From the NCBI GenBank assembly GCA_015143295.1, contig CM026565.1, positions 10,972,041 through 11,036,040 on the forward strand: a stretch of DNA of 64,000 nt. Reading direction: 5' to 3'. Below are positions 35,114 through 45,128 of this stretch, piece by piece. Under the pieces are notes generated by a model. It did no database searches. It had not been told where the DNA came from and worked only from the letters and a program-made list of their open reading frames with translations. The translations under genes and the position numbers were made by a program. How positions within the stretch are numbered: position 1 is the first letter of the stretch; every line of letters starts with the position of its first letter. This DNA comes from Tetracentron sinense. Lineage: Eukaryota; Streptophyta; Magnoliopsida; Trochodendrales; Trochodendraceae.

Positions 35114-36614
35114 TCATTTTTCTCACTTGAGGAGAACTTCTGTGTATACTATGCATTTTTGTTTTTTTTACTTGCTTTGATTGATTAGTTCATATCCCTA
35201 TGATGTTTCATACCCTCTATCTCTTTTTGATCTCTCAATGTTATATTTCATATAAATCTCTATTTGAAACATTGAGGACAATGTTCGATTTAGGTTGGAG
35301 GGTGTAGATCTGTGCTTTATTGTTGGGATAATCTCTGCTAATAGTAGACCATCACATTCCTCCTTTACAACAAAAAAAAAATATTTAAAAAAAAAAAAAA
35401 TTGTGTTTTTGTCCTGCCTACTGTCTATTTCTTCCTTGCCTTTTATCTATTGAGCTATTGAATTTTGGATTATAAAGGCACACGGTGAAAATCTTTAAGA
35501 AGCTCAATTCCAGCTGTTTAAAATGAAAAGTCTTTGTTACTAATTCTCAGTTAATGAAAATTATAAATTGCTGAATTTTTGAACTTTCACTACACATCTA
35601 ACTCAATATCTGGAGCTAGGTTGAATTTGGTAGTTGTTGACTTGATAATTGTCTGGAATGTAGGGAGAAACCAAGTCTGATGAACTATGACTATTTTGTT
35701 CACTTGGTTTGCTGGTAAGAAGAAAAACAGAACTGGGTTATGATGAAGTCATGGAAAGAAACCAGTGAATTAGACCAGGTACTTTGAAAAGGGCTACCTC
35801 TTGTCAGGTCTTTGAAAAAAAAAGAAAAAAAAAAGAAAAGAAAGAAAGAAAGAAAAAGGGTATGAACATTTGAAAATGTACTCTCAATGTTGAAATATCA
35901 GTTTGTTTTGCTATGACCTTGTTAAAACAAGTTGGGTGAAAGCCGTCATTATAAAAAAGCGAATAAATTGAAATATCACAGATAAAGCCCATGAGGTATT
36001 AAGGTGAATATCCACAACTTTCGTGATCCTGGACAGATTAGCTTAGTTTTGAATCGGATCCTTAGGCTAACCCGACCATTCTGTGGTGATTAAAAAAAAG
36101 TTGACTCTGCTTAAAGAAACCGATACTTTGGATATTTGTCGGACTGCACATGCACTCAAAAGTTTCTAAATGGTGACTTAGTGATTTGGACTTTATTTAG
36201 AATGCTGGAATATATGGCTGAAATATAATGAAAACCAGTATCCTAATAATTCTAAATTTGATGCCTTGATTAGAATGTGCAACATAAAGAAGTTTATTAT
36301 GAGTAATTTTTGTTCTTCTTCAATTGTTTTGAAAAGATAAATCTGTTTTGAAAAGGAGGATTGTCAGTCATGCTTTATATTTATTATCCTGATTAATTGA
36401 TTGACTATATTCTGCCTCTTAAATCTGAGTTGAAATCATTGTCACAGATGGGTGATGCTACTGAGAGATAAACTGAGATTCTTTCAAAATTTCTTGGTTG
36501 TCATACATAATGAAAGTTTTCTGATTCTCTCATGAATTGAAATGATGATATTTTGATATTGCTTCTTCACATTTTTTTTGCTCGAGAATTAGCAAAATAC
36601 TGGTTAGGGGGTGT
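35114..36614 (+). other. Athila 3' non-coding region and polypurine tract
   Basis: About 1.5 kb between pol and the 3' LTR. It has A-rich runs (35370-35400, 35814-35860) and no envelope-like frame I can recognise. The tract TTAGGGGGTGT directly before the 3' LTR start (36615) is the likely polypurine primer. Confidence 0.7.
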
Positions 36615-38321
36615 TGATAAGTGCTCAATTTTTCTTAATTATCCTCATTTAAATAAACATTATCATACTTATTTGCTTTATATCTTCATTTTTACACGTA
36701 AAGTGGTGTATTCTCTTCTCACCATTGCGTTGTCTTCTTTCTCTTAATTTTCATGATACATTTGCATGTATTCATACATGTCTTGGAAGGCCGCATGCAA
36801 AATATTTGTAAGAGAGACTTATTACGTGTATTTATTTTTTGTAGAAATCCTAACCCTAGACTACTCTCGGGATTCAAGAAGTCCAAAGTTTCAAATAGCC
36901 CATGTTCAACTCAAAGATCTAAAGGAGCTAGAGCCCAAAGAGCAAAGCCCAAGCCAAAAGTCCAAGAAGCCAAGTCTCAAGTCAAAGAGTCAAAGCCCAA
37001 GAGCAAAGCCCAAGACCAAGTATAGAAAGATTCTACAACATGGCTGGAGATTCTTAGGAAGATATGGATTAATATGATTTTGGCATAAAAATGGTGGAAC
37101 TCTCTTGAATTAGAAAGAAGAAGTGTGCTATATTGATGTTTCTATTTCAGAAAAAATGAGAAAGCCTATTTTTGTCACAAGAACTCTTTATTTTTGGTGG
37201 ATTTTGGGATTTAAGCAAGGAGCTTAATGGAGGCCAACTAAATCTACAAGAAAAGAAAGAAATTTCGTGGATGGCTAGAGGAGTGCTATTATTTAGCAAC
37301 CAATCTCAAACAAAGAATGAGGATTTCCCGGATTCCCGCCTAATCTAGACAGTACTTACTAATTTAGACATAATTTTTGACTCAAAATTCGGATTAAGGC
37401 AAGGTTTGATGTTTTGAAAAGAAGACTTAAAGGGGAACAAAATAGTATTTCACGAAGATCTCCTAATTCGGACGTTTAAGGGGTCAAAACATGTCGTCAA
37501 GTAGAGGGAAGTGCAATTTTGGTTGGAATTTTGGAATTAGAAGTTTCTCTTTTGTTTTTTTTTCCCTTCTTCCCTTTAGTCTATATAAACCTAAAGTGAG
37601 AGACTTTTGGGGCTCTCTGATCTTTTCTCATTCTCTTTTCTCTCTTTTTCTTTTAGCTTTTTTTTGAGTTATTTTATTGCAGTGTTTGGAACACCATTAA
37701 GGAGGATGACAACTCCAATCATGGTGGGCTAAACACCTTTCTAAGGTCAGGGATTTGAAACCTTTTTCCGATTTATGTGGATGATGTGGATGGTTTGATC
37801 ATTAATTTTAATTGAATAGTTCTTATTTTGGTTAATTGTTCTTCTCTATATGCTCTTTGATTTCATATGATCTATTGATATATGTAATGCTTGGATCCCT
37901 TGAGAGTTAGATACAAAGTACTCTTCAAATTTCTCTAATTATTCAATTGAATTTAATGGTCAGTGGTTTTATCGTATAATTTTCTATCTAAATTAAATCC
38001 TTATTTAATTCTAGATGTGTTTTCATCCAAATCTAAGCATAAGGAGGGATAGGTGGATTTTCCTGAAGCCTTAGACCTCTTTTACATTGCTTTACAGTTA
38101 TCAGTGATTTTTGCTCCATTCTCATTGAGTGGAAAACCGATTTTAAATCTCTCTTCTCTTTAGATTCCGTTTCCTTAATTCTTGTTGCACAATAGTCAAT
38201 CCCTGTGGATTCGACCCTGTGCTCACCAGATACATCAATTGTGTCACTTGTGCACTTGCAAGTATATTATTTTTACTCTTGATTTTATGTCCATTAATTT
38301 GGATTAAATTAAGTTGTAACA
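36615..38321 (+). repeat. Athila 3' LTR
   Basis: 1707 bp, TGATAAGTGCTC to AAGTTGTAACA, collinear with the 5' LTR. The element resumes into the interrupted reverse transcriptase of its host element right after ATAGG. Confidence 0.95.
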
Positions 38322-38326
38322 ATAGG

Positions 38327-39190
38327 CTTTATGCTAAGTTGAGAAAGGTAAGTTCTAGCTAGACAAGGTGTCTTATCTTGGACATGTGGTGTCAGTCGAA
38401 AGTATCTCAGTCGATCCTGCGAAGATTGAAGCAGTGATGAATTGGGAGAGGCCGAAGAGTGTTACAGAGATTCGTTGTTTTCTCGGCCTGGCAGGATACT
38501 ATAGGAGGTTCGTGGAAGGATTTTCCAGCCTAGCGGCACCGCTTACCTACCTCACACGAAAGAATGTGAAGTTCACTTGGAGTGACAAGTGTGAGGCAAG
38601 TTTCTTGGAGTTGAAGAAGAGGCTTACCACAGACCTGTTCTCACAGTTCCGTCTGGGAGCGATGGTTTTGAAGTCTATAGTGATGCTTCACTTGTCGGAC
38701 TTGGGTGTGTCCTTATGCAACATAAGCAGGTGGTTGCCTATGCTTCACGTCAGTTGAAGGAGCATGAGCAGAACTACCCCACACACGACTTAGAGCTTGC
38801 AGCAGTCATCTTTGCGCTGAAAATTTGGCGTCACTACCTCTATGGGGAAGAGTTCGTGGTGTTCACGGATCACAAGAGCTTGAAGTATCTCTTCCTCCAA
38901 AAGGAGATGAATATGAGGCAGCGTCGTTGGATGGAGTTCATGAAGGACTATGATTGTTCTATCCAGTACCATCCGGGTAAGGCTAACGTAGTAGCCGATG
39001 CTCTTAGCAGGAAGCCTTACGGGGTTATGGCTCACTTGAGAGTCCAAGAGTGGAAGTTATTGCATGATATGTGTAACCTAGACACTACTCTCAGGCATAC
39101 TACCTACAGGCCGATGGTTAGGCCGCATATTTTGAACCGGATCAAGGAGTTGCAGAACTTGGATGCTGAGTTACTTGCTTACCAAGACAA
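38327..39190 (+). pseudogene. Reverse transcriptase end and RNase H region of the Tekay-like element
   Basis: Contains [20 protein letters not shown], then [17 protein letters not shown], and RNase H blocks [20 protein letters not shown] and [14 protein letters not shown] ending in [10 protein letters not shown]. It continues the same element after the Athila insertion, across the ATAGG duplication. Broken copy. Confidence 0.9.
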
Positions 39191-39831
39191 GTCGGTTCCG
39201 CTATTTATTGTAAATCGTTTCTGCTTTGGGTCGCGACATAGTGTATCTACACTCTTTACATCACAACACATACTTTATATCTTCTTTTTTCATAGATGAA
39301 TCCTAACAAGGATAGCTACTAGCAAGTAGCTACACATACGAGGCCATAAATCTCAATTTCATTTCATGTTTTTCAATTGTATACACATACAAGGTTATAT
39401 GCCTTAGGCTATATGCCTTGTCTTCCAAAAATATACATCAAAGCTTACAATACCGAGAACAAGATCCTATACCTTGATTTTACTTCATTCATTTCATTAG
39501 TATGCACATACTAGGCTATACACCTTAACTTCATCCCAAAACATGGTTTATATCTTACTTTTACTAAAAGGAGTAAAATAATAGCAATATATATTAATGG
39601 ATTATAGCAAAGAAAGTTAGTAGAATGTATCTACCTTGCTTGAGAGGGGAAGATTAAATCCCCGCAACTTAATGCTTGAGAAATCCTCGGATAAGAAATC
39701 CAAGCTTGAGAAATGGAGTTTCAAGCTCCAACTTTGATCACCCAAGAAAACCCCTCTTGATACCCTAACTTTCCTCCATTTTCTCACCTAAAATCTCCTT
39801 AAGTTTGTGTAAAACCCACGAATTTGGTGGG

Positions 39832-39839
39832 TATTTATA
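39832..39839 (-). promoter_or_regulatory. TATA box of the base LTR
   Basis: The minus strand reads CCTATAAATACCC, the same context as in LTR H and the 42141 solo LTR. Confidence 0.65.
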
Positions 39840-39914
39840 GGCCAAGGGGATTAAAAACCCTAAATTACCCTTAGGATTCATGAACAAAGGGGAAAAACCT
39901 CAAATTACTAAAGG

Positions 39915-40110
39915 TCGGTCTCAACCGGCTAGGATGGGCGATTAGCCGGTTGAAGCTGGAAAGCCCCTGTTCCGACCAAATTTTATACAGTCGGTTGACC
40001 GGCTGGAGGGGCGATCGACCAGCCTTGAGCACAACCCTACCGCCATCCCATTTTTGGGCATTTTCGAGACAGTCGGTCGACAGTCCAAGAGGGACGATCG
40101 ACTGGCCTTC
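39915..40110. repeat. GTCGAC/CGATCG palindrome array in the base LTR
   Basis: Degenerate members include AACCGGCTAGGATGGGCGATTAGCCGGTT, GGTTGACCGGC, GGGCGATCGACCAGCC and CAGTCGGTCGACAG. The core is GTCGAC or CGATCG and the arms are GC-rich, unlike the arms in any other array here. Confidence 0.65.
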
Positions 40111-40652
40111 ACCTGAACCTGGCCATTTCCCCTCTTTTCTCCATTTTCTCACTTAGAGTGTTTCCACTTTTCCCTTAACTCACTTAGAGTGTTTCCACTC
40201 TTTTACCTTGGCTTTATATAACACCTCTAGTTTGATTTCAAACTTTTTCATTCATTCATCACACACCAAAATACATAGAAGGCTTTTAAGTCTTAAAATC
40301 ACTATTCACTACACTATTCACAGCCTACTGAATTCGGTTCCGGGGTTCTATATACACACTTAAGATATTTTATACCCTATGCTTTTAGATACTTAGAGAT
40401 TATTATACTCTTGTTTTGAGACTCGACATACACCTATAAAACCCTCACATTACTTCCCTCAAACCAAGGGCATATGGAAGGCATTAGGCTTTGACAAGCC
40501 TTGTGCACTGACACTATTCACATAAACAGTGCCCTCAAGTTCCGGGGCTCAATTTGTGTAGCACGGTGCGACATATGCACGGTGCGACCAACCCCTTATC
40601 GAATTTAGATTTATATGCAATTTGAATTTATATAAACATTAAAAAAAAAATA

Positions 40653-41848
40653 GGGTGGTGCTACGCCTGCACCATTATTTACATCACACCCAAAATTACT
40701 GCTACACACCATCTTTTCAAACGCATCATCTTCTTCGTCATTTTTTGTCTCCCACTGAACCTGATTGTGATTACTTAACGAATCTATAGATGAATCTATC
40801 CCAAATTGAACCATGTGTTTTGGAATCTGGTGGTAGTTCTACCCATTTAACATCACCCACTGAACCCGACAAACCTCATTGGCAGCCTGCATGTAGCAAC
40901 TTCATCTCTATCCATCTTCCCAAGTTCCTTGAAAAGTTCGACCAAGACCCATTACTTGGAAGAGTGGATTCAGCTTTAGTTGCTCGCCGGATTACACTGA
41001 CATGAAATGCTGCAAAATCGTGGATTATCTCCCGTAGTTTGACGCTCCTTTGCTGCTAGTGATCAGAGAGCTTCCAAAGGCGAAGTGGGTGGCTATGAAA
41101 TCAAATAAAAGAAGGTAAAAAAGCAAAACTAAAAAGAAGGAAGTAGAAGGTTGAGAAAGCAAGAAAAGTTTGAAGGTTTGGATCCCAAAAAGGCAGTGAA
41201 AAAGTAAGCCACGGTTAGGGATTGCATCTTAAACCCCTGTTTGCCGTTAGCAACAATCCCTCCGCAACCACAGTAGCAACAGCGGCACAATGTGTTTCTC
41301 CTATTATGGCTGAAGCAAAGGCTATTGGTCTTGAAATCTCTTTGGCTATAGATTGTCATTGGTCCAATATTATCGTTGAATCGGATTCCCTTAATCTTAT
41401 TATTGCTTTGAATTCTATGGGAGTTCTTTCCCATTAGGAGTGCTTATGTTAATAAAGGATTTGAAGGAGTCCATTCTTGGTTTTGAGAAGGTGACATTCT
41501 CATTTGCTCCCCGTTCGTAGAATGGCCTAGCTCATTGGATGGCTTCCTATGCCCTCTCTCAGTCTCAGTCAGGGCTCGGGGTCGTTTCCCCATCTATTCA
41601 GGAAGTTTTTTTGCGTAGTGTTTGGGATGTTGCTGGTTCTATACAGCCTTTGTAATGGTTGTCGTTTGTTTGAAAGATATGATCGTTTTCAAAAAAAAAA
41701 ATAGCAGCACATATTGCCGGGGAAGATAGGTGTTTCCGTCGGCTGAGAAAGAAGAAGATAATTTTTTTTAAAAAAGAAAACGGTGTGCAGAAGTAATTTT
41801 GGGTTTGGCGTACAATCAGCAAATGTTGGTGTGCTCATACCACCTCCC
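40653..41848. mobile_element. Mutator-like non-autonomous element with TIRs
   Basis: The left end begins GGGTGGTGCTACGCCTGCACC and the right end, reverse-complemented, begins GGGAGGTGGTATGAGCACACC. Both are followed by CCCAAAATTACT-(G/T)CTRCACACC and then a T-rich stretch with ATCTTCTTC. An 8-bp direct repeat AAAAAATA flanks it (40645-40652 and 41849-41856). TIRs of about 100 bp suggest a Mutator-like element. No transposase is seen. Inside is the 3' end of an L1 LINE. A simple A-run at the flank weakens the duplication as evidence. Confidence 0.6.
41080..41701 (+). pseudogene. L1 LINE 3' end (RNase H fragment) inside the TIR element
   Basis: A frame at about 41261-41434 reads MAEAKAIGLEISLAIDCHW and IIVESDSLNLIIALNS, the central Glu and Asp blocks of plant L1 RNase H. 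NGLAHWMASYALSQSQ follows in another frame, and an A-run ends it at 41690-41701. The first catalytic Asp block is not seen. Either a 5'-truncated LINE inserted into the TIR element or the element captured it; the A-tail favours insertion. The 5' limit is uncertain. Confidence 0.7.
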
Positions 41849-41856
41849 AAAAAATA

Positions 41857-42135
41857 ACCTCCGGTTACTCACCCAGGTGGTTAATTTTTTCAAATATTTT
41901 TCTTCTAAAACCTAAGATTAGATTATTTGACATTGGAAATAGTGAATTTTAACCACAGTTACTGATTGTCAAAGATGACAAGTGATGAGCTAGGGAAATG
42001 TGCACATACCGCCCAACGGAACACACATGTGCATGATATAATCCCCTTAGTTCCATCCCTCTCTAGTGCAAAAATTATATTTTAATTTAATTAATTCTAA
42101 CTTCAATAGATTACTATGAGAATATGCCACGTAGC
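41857..42135. other. Unassigned spacer
   Basis: AT-rich sequence between the TIR element and the solo LTR. I see no gene or repeat in it. Confidence 0.5.
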
Positions 42136-42937
42136 ATCTTTGTAGAGCCCCAAAAATTTGATTCACTGTTCATGTGAATAGAGCCCTGGTTTGGTATGTG
42201 TAAAGGCCTAATGCCTTACATAGTATTCTTGGTATTATGATGAGTCAAGTGAGGGTCTTAGGTATATATTTGGAGTCTCAAAATGAGAGTATAAAGATAC
42301 TCTAAGTGGTTAAAAACAAGGGTATAAATACCCAAGGTGTTTATGGGTTGTGAGTGAATAGTGCTAGTGCGCGAGGCATAAGGAGGCCGGGCCCTCTCAT
42401 GCATGTTGGTGTATGTTAAATGATCACTTAGAAGGATTTAAAAATATATGGGGAATGATTAATGAGGTGTGAGTATGGTTTTGGACCCGAGGGAAAAGAG
42501 TGTGAAAACACTCGAAATGTTCTAAGTGTCAAGAATGGGAATGCCTTAGCATACCCTTGACTTTAAATAGCCCTACTGTTCACACCGCTCATCGGAATCA
42601 AGTGATTCTTGAATTTTTGGAAAGGTATTTAAACCCTCTTCGAGGTTCATGTTTACCATTTTTCTTGGTTATGAGTCGGGGATAGGTTAAAAGAAGGAAT
42701 TCTGAAGTCGGACCGGGTGGAAATCTAGATTGACGAAACCCAGTGTCGGATCAGTCAGATTTAGGGGCAAAATGGTCCAAGAAAAAGGAAGAACTGGAAG
42801 TTGTACAAAACATGAAAGTTGTTCTCCTTCTAAAGACGAATCCAACGCAAGTTGAATCGTCAAAATCGGACAAGCGAGTCAAAAGTTATGGCCAAAATAC
42901 CAAAGCGGGAAAAATCTGGAAAATCATCCTGTCAGAG

Positions 42938-43154
42938 CTACGATCGATCGTAGAAGACCTACGAACGATCGTAGTTACGAACGATCGTAGAAGACCCACG
43001 AACGATCGTAAAGTTACAGAAATGCTGAAAACTCACTGTAAGAGCTACGATCGATCGTAGGAAGCCTACGAACGATCGTAGAACTCCAGAACTGAGCAAA
43101 ACTTACTGTAAGACCTACGATCGATCGTAGGAAGCCTACGAACGATCGTAGGTG
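42938..43154. repeat. CTACGATCGATCGTAG palindrome array
   Basis: The perfect 16-bp palindrome CTACGATCGATCGTAG at 42938-42953 recurs near 43035 and 43114, alternating with CTACGAACGATCGTAG copies. There are about eight copies in 217 bp, arranged as three higher-order units separated by AACTCACTGTAAGA-like spacers. Confidence 0.92.
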
Positions 43155-43206
43155 CGCGAATCAAACTCTTTAGTGCGTGTTTTTTTAGGGTTTTCACCCC
43201 TTGGCC

Positions 43207-43214
43207 TATAAATA
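43207..43214 (+). promoter_or_regulatory. TATA box of the 42141 solo LTR
   Basis: TATAAATA within GGCCTATAAATAGAGG, about 55 bp downstream of the palindrome array. Confidence 0.75.
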
Positions 43215-45128
43215 GAGGACATTTTTGGGGGTTTTGGGTTACCCTAAACCTAGAGAGAGATCTTAGAAGAGAAGGGAAGAGAGTGGAGGATTGCAAGAGG
43301 GGTTTTTGGATTTGGAGAAGAAGAGCACAAATCAAGCCTTGATCTCGCTCCTACGCGCCATTGGGGCTTGGATCTCCAACATCAAGCTTGGGTTTCACTT
43401 CTACAAGCTTCTTCAAGCCTTTTCAAGCATTGGATCAAAGGGATTTCATCCCATAAGGTAGATACACTCTACTAGGTTATAATTTCATAAACCCTTAATG
43501 AAAAGCATGATTTTCTTGACAAGTAGAGACATAGATGGCTTTGGATATATGGAAATGCACCCTTCTAGCTATTAATCTCATGAAACCCTTTCTACATCAA
43601 GATAAAATCCCATGAATGATGGTGTGAATTAAATGTGATGATGTATGCTTTCAACCAACAAATAAAAGATGGTAATTTTTGAGTTGTTCTATATGTTAGT
43701 ATCCAAGATGAAAAGCATGTTAAAAGCAACAAGTTTTGGGAAGAATAAGTAGAAAAACCTTATTTTAAATGTGATTGGAATGGTGTAATGTTATTGCATA
43801 TGGATTATTGTGATGGGTGAATTATATTAAGCATTAGCTATATGATCATATGCAAAGTGTTTCCTTTAAATGTCTACTATGTTATATCACAATTGCTACA
43901 CGGACACATACGCATATGCATGATCGAGTTTTTCTATATTATGGGTATCCAAAAGAAGAAGTACATGTATATAAGATGCAATACAAGAATAAGAAGAAGA
44001 AGAGTATAAGACGCAAATGAATTACATGAAAAGTATAAGATGTAAATGAACCACATGAATAGTACAAGAAGCAAAAGAAATATAAGAAAAGTACAAGAAG
44101 CACAAGATGTATACGGAAAGCATAAGAAGCACAAGATACATACGGAAAATACAAGAAGCACAAGATGTTACAAGAAATACAAGAAGATGGAAAGTATACG
44201 GAAAAAGCCGACAGGGATGCAACGATAGCAGGCCGCCTGAAAGGGAAAGGGATACTGGCATCGGACTCCGATGATAGCAGGCCGCCCGGAAGGGAGATGG
44301 ATACTGGTCGTCTACCCTTGAGGTAGCCAAAGGTGAGGAGAACATTAGGCCACCCAGTTTACGTGGGTACGGGTACTAGTTGTCCGACTCCGGAGGTAGC
44401 AAATGATGAATACCAAGGTATTTTAAATACCCGTACAGGATAATAAAAGATAAAAGCCAAGGTATTTTAAATACCCGTATATGCAAAGGTATAAGATGAA
44501 AAAAGATGATAAGAAGATGTAAAAGACAAAAGATAATGAGAAGATGTTTTCCGATAGTATTTTCTGAGATATATGCACATGATATGATTTTGTTTTCCGC
44601 GCTGATTTCAGAAATGCATGTAAAATGATAAACCGTGATATATGTTGGATTATTGTTTATAATATTACTATCTAGTGGTTTGTATACGCTGAGTATTCCA
44701 TGCTCAGCCGTACATATTATGTCGGCAGGTCCCTTCGACATTTGTGGCGAGCGTCCTCAAGAACCATGGGTCGAGGAATGTTGAGGAGGAGGAGACTTGG
44801 GGTAGTCTTCAGCAGCAGAGGGCTCAGGATGAGCAAAGGGCTTTTGTTAGGTGGCCCCATCATGAGTGACGAGAGGGAGAGACATGTACATATATTTTGT
44901 TGAGCGAGTATGTTCGCTCTTTATTTTGGGTCATGTATAAACTGAGACATATAGTATTGATAGAAATTTTGTAGTCCGCTTCCACTACCATATATAGATT
45001 AGTATTACGCTTCTGCTATCACAGGTTTTATATGTTGTACAGGATTCATATGTTATATAGGATGATTTGGTAATGAGTTCACGTCGCCAAAGTATCCTAA
45101 CTACTAGGGGGTATTTTGGGTCGTGACA

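Larger units (their letters stand above)
27212..38321 (+). mobile_element. Athila-type Ty3/gypsy element, both LTRs present
   Basis: LTRs at 27212-28906 and 36615-38321 both start TGATAAGTGC and end AAGTTGTAACA. A perfect 5-bp duplication ATAGG flanks the element (27207-27211 and 38322-38326). The primer-binding site TGGCGCTGTTGCCGGGGA is tRNA-Asp-like, as usual for Athila. Gag, protease, reverse transcriptase, RNase H and integrase follow in order. In the first 310 bp the LTRs differ at about 19 sites by my count; elsewhere they look closer, suggesting an age of order 1-2 million years at usual plant rates. It is broken in roughly half a dozen places. Confidence 0.92.
20182..39238 (+). mobile_element. 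Tekay/Del-like Ty3/gypsy element with two nested insertions
   Basis: The 5' LTR (20182-22053) is followed by a tRNA-Met primer-binding site, gag with zinc knuckle, protease, reverse transcriptase and RNase H, in the usual order. A remnant of the 3' LTR end closes the element at 39238. Flanks are TAATG (20177-20181) and TAGTG (39239-39243), four of five bases identical. A solo LTR (23415-25677) sits in gag and an Athila element (27212-38321) sits in the reverse transcriptase. No recognisable integrase was seen. The element is broken in many places. Confidence 0.85.
39239..40553 (-). repeat. Base LTR, piece 1 (5' end)
   Basis: The minus strand reads GAGCCCCGGAACTTGAGGGCAC from about 40550. A second LTR-start-like TATAGAACCCCGGAACC lies near 40354, so one LTR may be nested in or joined to another here. 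Then come a degenerate palindrome array (39915-40110), TATAAATA (39832-39839) and a GGTAGATACATTCTACTA block (about 39628-39645). It continues into piece 2 at 20181 across the TAATG/TAGTG duplication. Confidence 0.6.
42141..45128 (+). mobile_element. Solo LTR (Tekay-like family)
   Basis: Starts TGTAGAGCCCC and ends CTAGGGGGTATTTTGGG...CGTGACA, 2988 bp. A perfect 5-bp duplication ATCTT flanks it (42136-42140 and 45129-45133). It contains the stem-loop box (42835-42895), palindrome array (42938-43154), TATAAATA (43207-43214), AAGGTAGATACACTCTACTA (43457-43476), an AGAAGCACAAGAT-type minisatellite (about 44050-44180) and the GCTGAG/CTCAGC hairpin block (44680-44710). It is the cleanest reference copy of this LTR type in the window. 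Confidence 0.93.

Noticed and set aside
40790-41005. 71-residue open frame starting MNLSQIEPCVLES
   Set aside because: It lies between the TIR and LINE fragment of a non-autonomous element. It resembles no transposase or host domain I know, so there is too little to call a gene.
42938-43154. Regular palindromic repeats resembling a CRISPR array
   Set aside because: Repeats are 14-16 bp, spacers are not unique, the context is a plant LTR and there are no cas genes.
43934-44345. Several Cys/Phe/Leu-rich minus-strand frames that look membrane-like
   Set aside because: They are the antisense of an AGAAGCACAAG minisatellite in a solo LTR.
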